Of a stretch of DNA of 64,000 nt, positions 43,110-53,379 are shown one piece after another. Both the position numbers and the translations under genes were made by a program. This DNA is from Megaustenia siamemsis (taxonomy: Eukaryota > Mollusca > Gastropoda > Stylommatophora > Ariophantidae). The stretch covers positions 62,672,178 to 62,736,177 of the forward strand of contig JAVIAB010000059.1 in NCBI GenBank assembly GCA_032433765.1. Direction: 5' to 3'. Positions within the stretch are counted from its first letter, which is position 1; each line of letters opens with the position of its first letter. Under the pieces are notes generated by a model. The model was not told where the DNA came from, made no database searches, and saw only the letters and a program-made list of their open reading frames with translations.

Positions 43110-44102
43110 GTGGTGCAAAGGCCCCAACGTAATACCAAACTAGGAATTAAAGAGATCAATCGGTGGTTTAGTCACCAGGACACCTATATCCTTCATAAAC
43201 CAATTCGCCGCAGATTTGAATGGTGTCCCATTATAACGACTGTACCCCAACAGCAATATCAGGCAGACCTAATTGATTTGAGACATTTGAAAAACCACAA
43301 CGACGGATATTCCTATTTGGTTTCTTGCGTGGACGTTTTCAGTAAATATGGTCTATACCGATACGAACCAAAACGGGCAAATCCTTAGTGCAATCCGTCG
43401 GTAAGATATTTTTTGATGGGAAACCTTCGAGTTGTCAATCCAATAAGGGATCAGAGTTTCTGAACAGAACATTTCAGAAATTCCTCGCTGTAAACAACTT
43501 TCAATTTTTCACTACACAGAACGAAGATATTAAGGCTGCCTGTGAAATGCTTTAATAGGACTCTGAAACAACGGATGTGGCGATATTTCACGAAATCCAA
43601 TCAACTGTCTTATGTCCGAGTCCTACCCACCCTACTTCTGTATCACAGAAGTATAAAAACAGCACCGGTCGACGTCAGCAGATACAATCAAGAACAGGTG
43701 TGGAACACCTTGTACCATTGTATAAACGCAGCTTTAAATTTGAAAGACAAGACCCCTGTATAAAGTCTGTGGTCAAGTTAGACTGGTCCTGGACAGAGCC
43801 AATTTTAAAAAAAAGGTTATACCCCTGCTTGGACGGAGGAACTCTTTACCATCAGTCGAGTAAATGAAACACACCCCGTTACATATGTATTGAAAGACGA
43901 TAAGGGTGATGAAATAGAGGGGTCATTCTACACACCAGAAGTGGAGAAAGTTGGAGACATGCACGAGTACAGAATCGAGAGTATCATAAACCAGTGTCGC
44001 ATATCATTGGGACGACAAGAGAGTTTAGTAAAGTGGTTTGGGTACGATTCCTCATTCAACAGTTGGATACCGACCAACGACATTGTCAGATACAAAAACT
44101 AG
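43110..44102 (+). pseudogene. Polinton retroviral-type integrase with chromodomain, frameshifted, catalytic Asp lost
   Basis: Zinc-binding-like start, then INRWFSHQDTYILHKPIRRR, first catalytic Asp in QQYQADLIDL (codon near 43266), VSCVDVFSKYGL, a second block (43420-43500) where the expected Asp is Asn (codon 43442-43444, in SNKGSEFLNRTFQKF), then TTQNEDIKAACE with the catalytic Glu at 43544-43546, followed by a frameshift and RTLKQRMWRYF. The C-terminus is a chromodomain (YRIESIINQCR, LVKWFGYDSSFNSWI; 43950-44102). Frameshifts near 43386, 43551 and 43760. It would have inserted the element; the D-to-N change alone would abolish the reaction. Confidence 0.9.
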
Positions 44103-44104
44103 AA

Positions 44105-44395
44105 ATGGCAGAAGAAGGCGAAACTTTTGGAGAGCCTTTTTGCGAGCCTTAATGTCGAGAGAGGAGAGAGAGAGAACCACGCTCTGGTATTTGGGAAACT
44201 ATTCCCTCGAATAGAGATTGTCTTTATGTGTCAGACGCTGGTTACATATATCGTTGTCGCGGTCTCGCTGTTCAATCTGTCCACCGAAAAGCCAGACGCA
44301 AAGGACGGAAAATCGTGGATAGTCATACTAAGCAGCCGTTTAGGTTATATGCTACCGGATCCAAGGTTGGAGACGAGACGGTGAATCGAGGAAGA
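44105..44395 (+). pseudogene. Short ORF remnant between integrase and minor capsid
   Basis: ATG three bases after the integrase stop gives MAEEGETFGEPFCEP then a stop. The basic frame further on (AVQSVHRKARRKGRKIVDS) suggests a small basic protein with a frameshift. Not recognised. Confidence 0.4.
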
Positions 44396-45189
44396 TGAGT
44401 TTTTATCTCACGCTACCCAGCAACGCATCTATGCAGATTTTTAAGGATAATAACCCTGGCAACTTTTTCGTTAAACTCCCTCAGACCATTGACATTTGGA
44501 CGCAGTATGAGATCGCGCTCTTGGAGATACAGTTTCCGCTTAATTTTGTTCAACATAATAGAGGGTGATGTCTGGATTCGTAACAAGCCTCACGCTAATA
44601 ACGAAATTCGCGGCGTTAAATCTCCCTTCACTGTAACCCTGGCTCCTGGGTTATACAAGATATCCGAGGCTTTTATCTGCGCGTTGAATGCGTTGATCGA
44701 TAAAGAGGAGTAGTCGAGCGCGGGTTTAAAAGTGACCAAAATTAGATTCCTTTACGCGAAGGAAGTGAATAAAGCCATCATTAAACTCTACGAAAAAGGG
44801 GTCAGCGTTACCATAAGCGACATTTTGAAAAACATGTTAGCCTTCCCCACGGCATGCATAACAGACGCAGCTCCCAACATCTACAGCATGGGCGCAATGG
44901 ACTTCGAAAGTGTTGCGAAAAATGTTTACTTCTACTGCGATCTCGTTTCACACAGTTGGTCGGGGATGTGATGGTACCTCTCCTCAGGAGCGTGCCTGTT
45001 CTCAACAGGAATCACACCGCTGTGTTTCAGAACTACGTCAAGCCTCACTACGTCCCTCTGAGCAGATTTTCCTTCGACACTGTGGAAATCCTTTTAGCTA
45101 ACGAACACTGGCAAACCATCCCATTCAGTAGCGGGAGGTAGGTGCTAACGGTACACTTTCGAGTGAAGAAACATCTTGATATTGTATAA
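44395..45189 (+). pseudogene. Polinton minor capsid (penton-like) gene, frameshifted
   Basis: Starts MSFYLTLPSNASMQIF, followed by FVKLPQTIDIWTQYEIALLE, the start of a conserved Polinton virion protein usually interpreted as the single-jelly-roll penton. Later parts: LAPGLYKISEAFICALNALI, NVYFYCDLVSHS, GDVMVPLLRSVPVLNRNHTA and PLSRFSFDTVEILLANEHWQ, then IPFSSGR and a TVHFR end. At least four frame changes or stops (near 44540, 44566, 44711, 44968). Its stop TAA overlaps the next ATG by one base (45187-45191). Confidence 0.75.
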
Positions 45190-45353
45190 TGGTGAGACAC
45201 ACGCCCTTTCAACACAATGCCAGGCTATACGAAGACTTTTACTGCTGTCAGGCGGGTGATGGAATGCCCGTGTTTGTAGGAGGTGGAAATCAGAGTGGTC
45301 GAGGAATCGACAGTTTCATTTGGGGAATCGGAAGGCTATATTACCCTGGTTAG
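45189..45353 (+). CDS. Polinton pX/core-like small ORF, truncated by a stop
   Basis: 55 codons with tag stop. MVRHTPFQHNARLYEDFYC, then GMPVFVGGGNQSGRGI and SFIWGIGRLYYPG. The G-rich GxGI followed by a hydrophobic GIGRLYYP resembles the pX/pVI-like membrane-active minor virion peptides reported in Polintons and adenoviruses. Homologues are longer; the downstream basic sequence RRRRGCRW continues in another frame to about 45430, so this copy is probably cut short. Confidence 0.6.
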   Translation: MVRHTPFQHNARLYEDFYCCQAGDGMPVFVGGGNQSGRGIDSFIWGIGRLYYPG

Positions 45354-45441
45354 AAACAACAGCTAGAAAGTTCCCCCTTCATTCGACACACAACAAGAAG
45401 AAGACGAGGGTGTCGGTGGCAAAGGATATTTTCGATTAATA

Positions 45442-47340
45442 ATGTCTCTCATTCACCCCAGGTCGTGTGAATGTCTTCACTCTGGTTTGGATTTATTTAG
45501 CCTTCCACACATACATCTCTAGACTCGAGCCAATTTATTGAAATTCGTCCGATCGCGACCTTATCGCAATGCGCACCCATCGAGTTTTTCATCTTTTCAA
45601 CACGCTTTTGCATCTGCGGGTCAAGATCACCCTCCCCAACGGGGATAGTGTACCATCGGATGCTGAGGTAGGACCAGTCAACAATTATCTTCACAGTCTA
45701 CTTTCACAAGTCGACGTATATCTAAACGACACGTTGGTTACACCATCAGAGAATACCTATTCTTTTAGAGCAGTGTTTGAGGGTACGTTAAACTAAGGGG
45801 AGGATGCGAAAACGGGATACTTGACGGCCGCTCTGTTCTACAAAGACACAGCGGGCCACCACGATAATATGAAAGATAACGAGGGATTTAAAACACGGCG
45901 CAATTTGACTTCGGGTAGTAAAGAAGTTGAAATGATGGGTCGTTTACACTGATGTCTTTGTGCGGGATCGTTACATTTTAAACAGAGTCGACGTAAAGAT
46001 CAAACTCACACCCTCTAAGGACGTATTCAACATCATTGCTTATGATAGATCTGTGGGTTACAAGAGTGTTAACACTTACGCCGCACTTGTGGTCAGGAAA
46101 GCTAAGCTAAACCCGGCGATTTCTCTGGCCCACGAAAATGTTGTTTTAAGCGGGAATGCTCGGTACCCGATCAAGAGGGTTACCATCAAAACATTTTCCA
46201 TCGCTAACGGGATGTTCTCCTACAACCAAGACAATTTATTTTTATCTCAAACACCAACCCATATAGTGATGGGTCTGATAACAGCCCGTGCCTTTAATGG
46301 TGTCCATACCGCTAACAACAACCATCACTATCATGCAGCATAAAAATAAACGAGACAAATCTGAAACAAGTGCAACGTTTCAAATACTTGGGCACAATAA
46401 TAACAGCAGATGGGAGATGCACCACAGAAATAAAAAGCAGAATAGCTCAGGCCAAAATAGCATTTCAGAAAATGAGCAATAACTTATGCAACAAATCTAT
46501 GTCAATAAAAATGAGAAAGAGAGTTCATCGGTGCTATATAGAACCAATTCTGACCCATAGAAGCGAATCAATGACAGTAGACAAACAAATAAAAAGACGA
46601 TTAGAGGTCACAGAGATGGTATTTCTCCGAAGAATGTTGAAAGTTTCCTTTACAGCTAAAAAGACCAATGAGAAAGTTCTCAACGAGGCCAACACAAAAA
46701 GACAGCTCTTAAAAAACATCAGAAAGAAACAATCAATATTTTTCGGGCACATCATGAGGAGAGGAAAGTTAGAATACTTGGTTACAACTGGCAAAATAAA
46801 AGGAAAGAGTGATCGCGGACGACAAAGAGAGAAAATACTGGATAGCTTGGTGTCATGGCATGGAAAACAGTCAACAACAGAACTGATACGATGCACTGTA
46901 GATATAAGATTGTGGAGGGACATGATCACCTACGCCAACCAGTATGGCACATGATGATGATATCCCCTAACCCGTTCAATGTTCAACACTTTGGTTTGAC
47001 TTATATGAACCTGACGGTCGATGGGAAATGTATTTCCGGAATGGGTCTAACTATGGACTTTGAACGTAATCAGTATACGCGAGCCTTCTTTGGTACAAAT
47101 CTGGCCACGGGTCTGATTGGTAAAGACGCTGGAAATAACGTTGTTTATAAGGAGTTCATGGACGGATTTCGTTTATTTGGTTTTGACCTCTCCTCCAGCC
47201 TATTAGACGGCTCCCACTTTGAGCTAGCCACAAGAGGGCCCTTGTCGATAGATATCAAGTTCCCACAACTCCCCTACAAGTTATCGTCTACGATGAGTTG
47301 GAATCAGCACTCGAGGTGTCCAAGATACGTCAGGTTCTAA
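45442..47340 (+). pseudogene. Polinton major capsid (double jelly-roll) gene, split by LINE-B2
   Basis: N-terminal ATG near 45442 leads to SGLDLFSLPH and IEIRPIA-like sequence; then LRVKITLPNGDSVPSDAEVG, LHSLLSQVDVYLNDTLVTPS, YSFRAVFEGTLN, a stop, TAALFYKDTAGH, KEVEMMGRLH, and LNRVDVKIKLTPSKDVFNII. These are family hallmarks of the Polinton major capsid. At about 46318 a LINE-B2 interrupts it; the gene resumes at 46962 with NPFNVQHFGLTYMNLTVDGK and GFRLFGFDLSSSLLDGSHFE to a stop at 47340. Stops and shifts near 45524, 45796 and 45950 precede the insertion. Confidence 0.9.
46318..46962 (+). mobile_element. LINE-B2 3' fragment inside the capsid gene
   Basis: About 645 nt, from ACCATCACTATCATGCAGCA (also present at 50757) to GGCACATGATGATGAT. 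Encodes LGTIITADGRCTTEIKSRIA, HRCYIEPILTHRSESMTVDK, then [20 protein letters not shown] and the LITYANQYGT-like end; open for 194 codons. 5'-truncated. It splits capsid reading at HTAN / NPFN. Confidence 0.9.
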
Positions 47341-47369
47341 CAAACTTCGCCGTTTGAGAATGAAAAAAA

Positions 47370-47800
47370 TGAACACGGTGGATATTTACAAACTGCTGAT
47401 GTCGGATATTTTCGTTCGACGTTGTTTCCTTGTTAGCGTCCTTCCATGAAACCACTTACAACCCAACATCTACCTTACCAGGACTGCAGCCTTTTGTATA
47501 AACACCGGCACTGCCCACAAACCGGGTGAGCACTGGGTGGCCCTCTGTTACAACAGTCTCGGAGAATGTGATTATTTTGATTCCTACGGTTTATCTCCCA
47601 GACACATGGGTATTTAAAATTTTATCAAGCGGAATTCTCACGTTCCATTCGTCTACAACCTACAAGTGTTGCAAGATTTGTTTAGCAACACGCGTTGTCT
47701 ATATTGTGTTAATTTTTAAATTTTAAAGTGTCGTGGTGCGAGCATTAACAGAATTCTCATGCCATTTTCGTCGAGACAACACATTAACGACCGTATCATT
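47370..47800 (+). pseudogene. Polinton adenain-like cysteine protease, frameshifted
   Basis: C48/adenain-type maturation protease. TVDIYKLLMSDIFVRR leads into CINTGTAHKPGEHWVALCYN with the catalytic His in GEHW, then GECDYFDSYGLSPRHMG with the acidic residue; downstream FVYNLQVLQDLFSNTRCLYC and a CRGASINRILMPFSSRQHIN segment in another frame. The block usually holding the catalytic cysteine (x-CGxYC) reads TRCLYC here, so its Gly is lost. Frameshifts near 47440 and 47610. Follows the capsid gene by about 30 bp. Confidence 0.8.
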
Positions 47801-47833
47801 TATCGTTTGCTCACCCCGTGCTTCGGTGGGCCC

Positions 47834-47993
47834 ATGCATACCCCGGGTGATTCAACAGTCACCAATGACTTATTCCGTTTTTGATCAAGGTTTTGTCAAT
47901 ATGGAGGGTGGTTGTGTTTTGAACGCTAATCAACCTTTATATGCACCTGTGTTTGATAGACATTTAACACAAACAGACAGTACCAGAAAATAG
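47834..47993 (+). pseudogene. Right-TIR copy of the Polinton terminal ORF, 2-nt deletion
   Basis: Matches 40833-40674 of the left end in reverse. ATG at 47834 (MHTPGDSTV) goes out of frame because two bases are missing after TTCAACAG; the original frame (TYSVFDQGFVNMEGGCVLNA) resumes and stops at 47991-47993 after TQTDSTRK, earlier than the left copy. Confidence 0.7.
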
Positions 47994-49000
47994 GAGGGAA
48001 TAAGCCCAGGCGTGTTAAAATTAATAAATTCTGCAACCCGGCAGTAAAATATTGTTAAATATATGTTCTCTGATATATTAATAAAAATCTTTATTGTGAA
48101 AAGTGATATACATGACTATGTTGTTGTGTAATTTTTTTCCCCTCTCACATAATTGTTTAACCATCATTGCACATTTATAAATTATCCGTTCTCTGATATA
48201 TAAATAAAAATCTTTAATGTGAAATTATATAGAAAGAAACGTATTTGCTTTGTTTTATTTTGACTTGGGTAAACTCCAATGTGAAAGAGAGAGAGAGAGA
48301 GAGAGATGATGATGTGACGATGAGAATGGTACATGATGGCGATGATGATGATGATGATGGTGATGTATTTAAACATATAAAAACCCAAGATTTGCACCAG
48401 TTTTGACGTCAACAACATGATGGTAATTTGCTGACGATGAGGGGACGGCACATGATGGTGATTTTCTGACGATGAGGGGACGGCACTCAAATTATAAACA
48501 CATGAAACACAACATATTTACATCAGCCCCCGGAGGGATTTCTCCCACCATTTTTAGAACGACGACATGCTAATAGATTTGGAAAGTAAACATTCGCCTT
48601 ACAACAGTCCCCCTGTGGTCAGTTTCATACCCAATCATATACGTGCTAGGCCAACTATCGCGTGTGATAGTGCCCCCGCGTTGTAAGTTCCGGTCAGTTC
48701 ATACCCAGTCACCAGTCATATATGGGGGCTGTATTGGTCGGTGGGTTACTTTCCTCAAATTATTAACACATGACAAGCAACACTGATGAGAGGCACATGA
48801 TGATGGTACCTCTATTTTATGATTTCGAGGAAGTTTTTTTTTTCTAAATACTACACGCTATTTCCTACATGACACATGCCGATCACAACAACAGTCTACC
48901 TGAGCTTATCAGCCATATCACATGACTTTCCGGTCACTCGCACCGCCGAGACAACGCCCGCCGTCACCTGGCCGCTCAACGAGATAACACCCGCCGTCAC
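47834..49000. repeat. Polinton right terminal inverted repeat
   Basis: Pairs with 39800-40836. It contains a duplicated inner segment: CTCTGATATATTAATAAAAA at 48070 and CTCTGATATATAAATAAAAA at 48193. Additional unpaired stretches (48210-48470 with (GA)n and GATGAT runs; about 260 bp at 48620-48885) are insertions relative to the left copy. Confidence 0.85.
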
Positions 49001-49400
49001 CTGGCCGCTCACCGAGATAACACCCGCCGTCACCTGGCCGCTCACCGAGATAACACCCGCCGTCACCTGGCCGCTCACCGAGATAACACCCGCCGTCACC
49101 TGGCCGCTCACCGAGATAACACCCGCCGTCACCTGGCCGCTCACCGAGATAACACCCGCCGTCACCTGGCCGCTCACCGAGATAACACCCGCCGTCACCT
49201 GGCCGCTCACCGAGATAACACCCGCCGTCACCTGGCCGCTCACCGAGATAACACCCGCCGTCACCTGGCCGCTCACCGAGATAACACCCGCCGTCACCTG
49301 GCCGCTCACCAAGATAACACCCGCCGTCACCTGGCCGCTCACCGACATAACACCCGCTATCACCTGGCCGATCAACGAGATAACACCCGCTGTCACCGAG
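48957..49400. repeat. 33-bp GC-rich minisatellite, about 13 copies
   Basis: Unit CACCTGGCCGCTCACCGAGA followed by TAACACCCGCCGT. Three frames (one plus, two minus) are open through the whole array because 33 is a multiple of 3 and the unit lacks stops in them. Unit variants cluster at both ends, with identical units inside, as expected for unequal exchange. The left TIR keeps about one unit. Confidence 0.95.
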
Positions 49401-49607
49401 CAACAACATCCGGGGTAACGATACACGCTCTCATATAATCAGCGGCACATCAAACATTCGGAGATACATAAAACATGTTCCGGTAGACATTTATATAAAG
49501 AAAATTGCACCGGTTGAACATACTGGCGATGAAAAAACGGAGCAGGATGTTGCACATTCACTGCTTACGCTATTGTAACAAAAAAGTATATTTTTGAAAA
49601 TTGTCTC

Positions 49608-49735
49608 AGTCTTTCTTTCTTTCTTTATTTCTTTTTTCTTACTTTCTTTCTTTCTTTCTTTCTTTCGTTCTTACATTCTTTCATTCTTTCTCTCTTTCTT
49701 CTCCATATCTTTTTTCTATCTTTCTCTATTTCCTC
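49608..49735. repeat. (TTTC)n-rich tract 3' of gene C
   Basis: Counterpart of 16048-16142. Expanded by about 30 bp relative to it. Confidence 0.85.
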
Positions 49736-49824
49736 ATACCGTAATTAATTTTTTTTTAATATATAAAGCAAGCCAGAATATTTGTGAAAGTCTTTACTTG
49801 TCCAATTCCTTCTTTATAAAGACA

Positions 49825-50528
49825 TTACATATTAAGAATATCATCGAGAAAGAGTTTGTTAAAACTTGTTCTAAACTTTGAGCTCGTGTTGTAGTAAACC
49901 AAGATACCAACAGAACTATTGATCACTTCAAGCAGGTTGATCACTGACCATATGCTTCTGTAGGTGTTTTTATATATACCATTACTACTGTAATGCGGTG
50001 ACAAATGAATCATCACTATCACATTAATATTACTTGGCAAATTACAAGCTATGAAGATACATGAGATTAGAGTAACCATTTTTACAACTTTTTTATCACG
50101 TTGTGAAATGTGATCCGTTGTATGAACAGAGGAGCCATTGATGATTTTTTTGCGCCACTGAGATATGGATACTATGAATTTAATTATAACGCCTGTAAAT
50201 ATTAAGACAAGAATTAATGAAATAAACTGTATTCCTGTATGGAAAGAAAAAGACACATTTTCCATTGTATGACCGTTTTTTATGTACGAGATGGCATACA
50301 GAGTTCTGTTGTTTTTGGTTTGAAATATTTCCTTAATTCTGAAAGCGGAAAAGGCGGGGACAAAGGAAACAAAAATTAGCGAGAAGAAGATAAATATTGA
50401 AGTCAGTGTTCTTCTAGGTGTCATGATGTCCTTCACCTTCATGGGTAGTGATATACAAACACATCTCTCGAAAGTGATGAAGACAGTGATCAAATATGTG
50501 ACCGTGAGAAAGTATCCAACAGGTAATC
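49825..50528 (-). CDS. GPCR gene C, exon 3 (TM3-TM7, stop)
   Basis: 704 nt, same acceptor (CTTTTCAG, AG at 50529-50530) and same phase as gene B. Encodes LPVGYFLTVTYLITVFITFE and ERC, the NNRT and NVSFSF sequons, the TM6 stretch FIACNLPSN, and TM7 INSSVGILVYYNTSSKFR. No stop or frameshift. Differs from gene B at about a dozen residues (for example IFVSFVPAF for IFIFFVPAF). The 3' flank also matches gene B for over 80 bp. Confidence 0.9.
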
Positions 50529-50599
50529 CTGAAAAGATAAACTGTAGATAATAATAATTAAATAACAGGAAAGAGTTGCTGAATTATAATATTGATAAC

Positions 50600-50905
50600 A
50601 AAAATATTTGCGATATGCCGATGACACAATCTTAATACAGGAACATTGAATGAACTAATGAACTACAAGAAACGATAGACATAATAGGAAAAGTAACAAA
50701 AAAGGTCTCAGTCTAAAAAGTAAGAAAACAAGTAATGAATCATATCGAAGAAACAATCATCACCATCATGCAGCAGGAAAAATAAACAGGACAAATCTGA
50801 AACAAGTGCAACATTTCAAATACTTGGGCACAATAATAACATCAACTGGAAGATGCAGTACAGAAATAAAATTAGAATAAATCAGGCCAAAAAATAACAT
50901 TTCAG
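50600..50905 (+). mobile_element. LINE-B2 RT fragment
   Basis: Remnant of the YADD region (CGATATGCCGATGACACAAT), then AAAGGTCTCAGTCTAAAAAG, CATCACCATCATGCAGCAGG and TTTCAAATACTTGGGCACAA. Many small deletions. The last part aligns with the 5' end of the copy in the capsid gene (46318). Confidence 0.8.
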
Positions 50906-50964
50906 AAATTGAAAAACGTATGTTGTATACTGTCTCATAATTAATGTGATATTCATTGGAACAG

Positions 50965-50967
<3 letters not shown>

Positions 50968-51056
<89 letters not shown>
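50968..51056. repeat. (CT)n(AT)n compound microsatellite
   Basis: CT run 50970-51014, then a TATATA run to 51055. In gene B intron 2 the equivalent place (near 17400) has only a short CT-rich tract. Confidence 0.95.
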
Positions 51057-51057
<1 letters not shown>

Positions 51058-51214
51058 AGAATTGCCTTAATTGGGATCACTGTAGTTGAAAACATCTCCT
51101 CTTGTGTAAACTACACATTCACATCTAAGAGTGAATTAGTGAAGCTCACAAAATCATATTCTCTCTGTGGTTTTACTAACTACAGGTCATGTGGCTTCTG
51201 TTGGATTGGAAATG

Positions 51215-51725
51215 ATAACTTACCACCACTGTGTTTGGAATTGGAGTCTTCAATGACGGCCTAACATCATCAAGTGCTATGACGATCATCATTTTCGGGA
51301 GGACGTGAACTCCCATGGTATATGGTGGATAGGCGGCAGGAACCATTGAAGGCTATGTCTGAAAAGTGTTCCTCCTTGCAGTTTCCTCATATTCCAAGTC
51401 CGGCTTGTTGCAAGAGCTACTGAGTTAAGTGCTCTGTGCACACCGTGAGCTGTGTGCCTCATCCGTTTTGATCCTGCTTCGATATCCCGCTTGTTTACGA
51501 TGAATGATGATATCGTATGACAGGGAACAGTTGGCTGTGTTCACTTTCTGCGCGGTTTCGCCTTATGTCTTTTGGCGTGTGCTGAGACTGCTACGATGGG
51601 GACTACAGTTACCTTTCTTTGTTTGGGAGATGAGTTAGTAATTCGGATGATTCCACTGGCACGGGCGGTTGAGCAATTATGGATTTTAATTCGTTTGCTG
51701 TGATACCGAGGCCTTCCATAACCAA
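51215..51725 (-). repeat. Repeat R, long minus copy
   Basis: Reverse of 21720-22130: on the minus strand GGTTATGGAAGGCCTCGGTA, the conserved stretch CKRIKIHNCSTARASGIIRI in a near-intact frame, AAAGTGAACACAGCCAACTG and TTGCAACAAGCCGGACTTGG. A (TA)n tract (51738-51795) adjoins its 5' side. Confidence 0.75.
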
Positions 51726-51733
51726 TAACCAAT

Positions 51734-51737
<4 letters not shown>

Positions 51738-51786
<49 letters not shown>

Positions 51787-51795
51787 CATATATAT
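51738..51795. repeat. (AT)n microsatellite
   Basis: Nearly pure AT dinucleotides, followed by a second CT-rich tract to about 51879. Confidence 0.95.
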
Positions 51796-51842
51796 CCCCA
51801 TAACTTCTATCTCTCTCTCTCTATCGTTCTATATCTCTATCA

Positions 51843-51881
<39 letters not shown>

Positions 51882-52002
51882 CGTTCGACAATCTAAATAT
51901 TTACCCATCTCACCAGGACGAAGTTCGCTGTCTTCTCCATGTGTTCATAATATCACCCCCTCCTTTTGCACCCTACAATTATTGTTGTTTGCTTATAATG
52001 AA

Positions 52003-52245
52003 AATTATAAAAAATAAAAAAAGGTGTTATGGTAGCAACTTTACGTAGGTGAGCAACAAAACAAAAGTAGAATGATTTTTGGGCCAAAAAGGCCTTCAGC
52101 TGGAACGACAAACAACAACACACAAATATATAGAGACAATGTACACTTATTTCTTTCCAGATGAATGCATTCTTGGCCGAAACGTCGTTATACATTTGTT
52201 TTGTTTATCCCTTACATAAAGCTGTTAATATACCACTTTTTGGAA
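52003..52245. mobile_element. Foldback (MITE-like) element, copy 3
   Basis: Left arm GTTATGGTAGCAACTTTACG, right arm ATAAAGCTGTTAATATACCA, with TTGGCCGAAACGTCGTTATA. It corresponds in position to copy 1 (17540-17785), so that insertion predates the gene B/C duplication. Confidence 0.75.
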
Positions 52246-52475
52246 GCCGAGATAGCTGATTGGTTAGTAAACTGGCTCCAAAAGGACAAGAGGTCGAGTT
52301 AGATTGTGTTCACCCAGCCTTAAATGAATAACGGATTATTTTCTGGGAAAGTAAAACGACATGGGCGTAATACCGACCACATTACTCCAACAATCATGTG
52401 CCGAAGGTACATTTATGGTCACTGACACCATATTTCCAATACGCCACTTGGCGTGACGGTGCTCTTTACTTTTTT
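52242..52475 (+). repeat. SINE1 copy 13, diverged
   Basis: Head GGAAGCCGAGATAGCTGATTG with damaged boxes and a deletion around the B box; body and GCCACTTGGCGTGACGG end are clear. Confidence 0.8.
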
Positions 52476-52499
52476 ACTTATAATAATATTTTCTTTTTT

Positions 52500-52868
52500 C
52501 CTTTTTTTTGTTTTGTCTCCGTTATCATCAGCTTTACAGCAGTTTCGCATTCCCATGCTGCCTTTACCTCTTTTGTTGTATGTTTATGTCGTGACAGGTT
52601 TGACGCCGAATTTCAGCAGCTGCAAATTGTTGCAGGACTTCAAAAGGCGTTCTGCAGTCTGGGTCTAATTTCCATTGTGGCATTCGACAGTCTCGCTGAT
52701 TCCTAGGCGGTGGAGGTGGCTCAGAATTCTTGATGGGTCTTTTCTGAGACGGAAAATGATGATCCGGGCGTACCATGGCAGTAGGTATATTAGATCACGC
52801 ATGTCGTTTATCTGCAGCTTTTTCTTCCAGTGTGTTCTGCTTTTGTTTTGTATGATGATCTTCACCTC
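52500..52868. other. Intron segment shared with 18225-18876
   Basis: Blocks TTCCTAGGCGGTGGAGGTGG, TGGCAGTAGGTATATTAGAT and the downstream TTTGTATGATGATCTT align with gene B intron 2 in the same order. Nothing coding is recognisable. The 102-codon plus frame near 52398 is not supported by conservation. Confidence 0.7.
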
Positions 52869-53120
52869 TCTGTCGTTCACTGGGTTGGTTCACTGGATTG
52901 GTTCAATGGGTTGGTTCAATGGGTTGGTTCAATGGGTTGGTTCACTGGGTTGGTTTACTGGGTTGGTTCAATGGGTTGGTTCAAAGGGTTGGTTCAATGG
53001 GTTGGTTCCCTGGGTTGGTTCACTGGGTTGGTTCACTGGGTTGGTTCAATGGGTTCGTTCACTGGATTGGTTCACTGGGTTGGTTCAATGGGTTCGTTCA
53101 CTGGATTGGTTCACTGGGCT
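52868..53120. repeat. 13-bp minisatellite (GGGTTGGTTCAAT), about 19 units
   Basis: Homologous to the array at 18876-19340, with its own majority unit (CAAT where gene B has CACT). Both arrays are preceded by the same flank (GATCTTCACCTCTCTGTCGT here, GATCTTGGCTTCTTTGGAGT there). Confidence 0.92.
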
Positions 53121-53379
53121 ATCCTATCCGGAGTTTTTGAGAGGGTATCAACTACGGCATTTCCAGAAAGTCCGCACCGGGAGTGTATTAAAATAGCTAA
53201 TATGATCATTAGTTTGTTGTTGCTTTAGTTAGGTCAATCACTATTTTTATTTCGTGGAGCCGATCTCATAATAATGTTTATTATCTTTGTTGAGCCTTTA
53301 TTTAAAGTGATGTTGGTCTATATTGCTGATCTCATAATTATTTTTTTACTTTTTCGGCTGATCTCATAATTAAATCATC

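Larger units (their letters stand above)
39800..49410 (+). mobile_element. Degenerate Polinton/Maverick (virus-like DNA transposon), about 9.6 kb
   Basis: Bounded by long inverted repeats (left about 39800-40836, right 47834-49400 with expansion). Plus-strand gene remnants in order: A32-like ATPase, a conserved short ORF, integrase with chromodomain, penton-like minor capsid, pX-like, major capsid (interrupted by a LINE), adenain-like protease. These are the core virion and integration genes of Polintons. Known elements are usually 15-20 kb and carry a protein-primed family-B DNA polymerase; none is visible here. Nearly every gene has frameshifts or stops, so this is an old dead copy. It lies between GPCR genes B and C. 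Exact outer ends and target duplication cannot be fixed by eye. Confidence 0.88.

Noticed and set aside
48876..49426. Three overlapping 163-180 codon frames as collagen-like or repeat proteins
   Set aside because: They come from one 33-bp tandem array inside a transposon terminal repeat, open in three frames at once.
49440..49510. Direct similarity between CATAAAACATG near 39728 and near 49471 as Polinton outer ends
   Set aside because: They are in the same orientation, while terminal repeats must be inverted; the match is short and may be chance, so I left the outer ends undefined.
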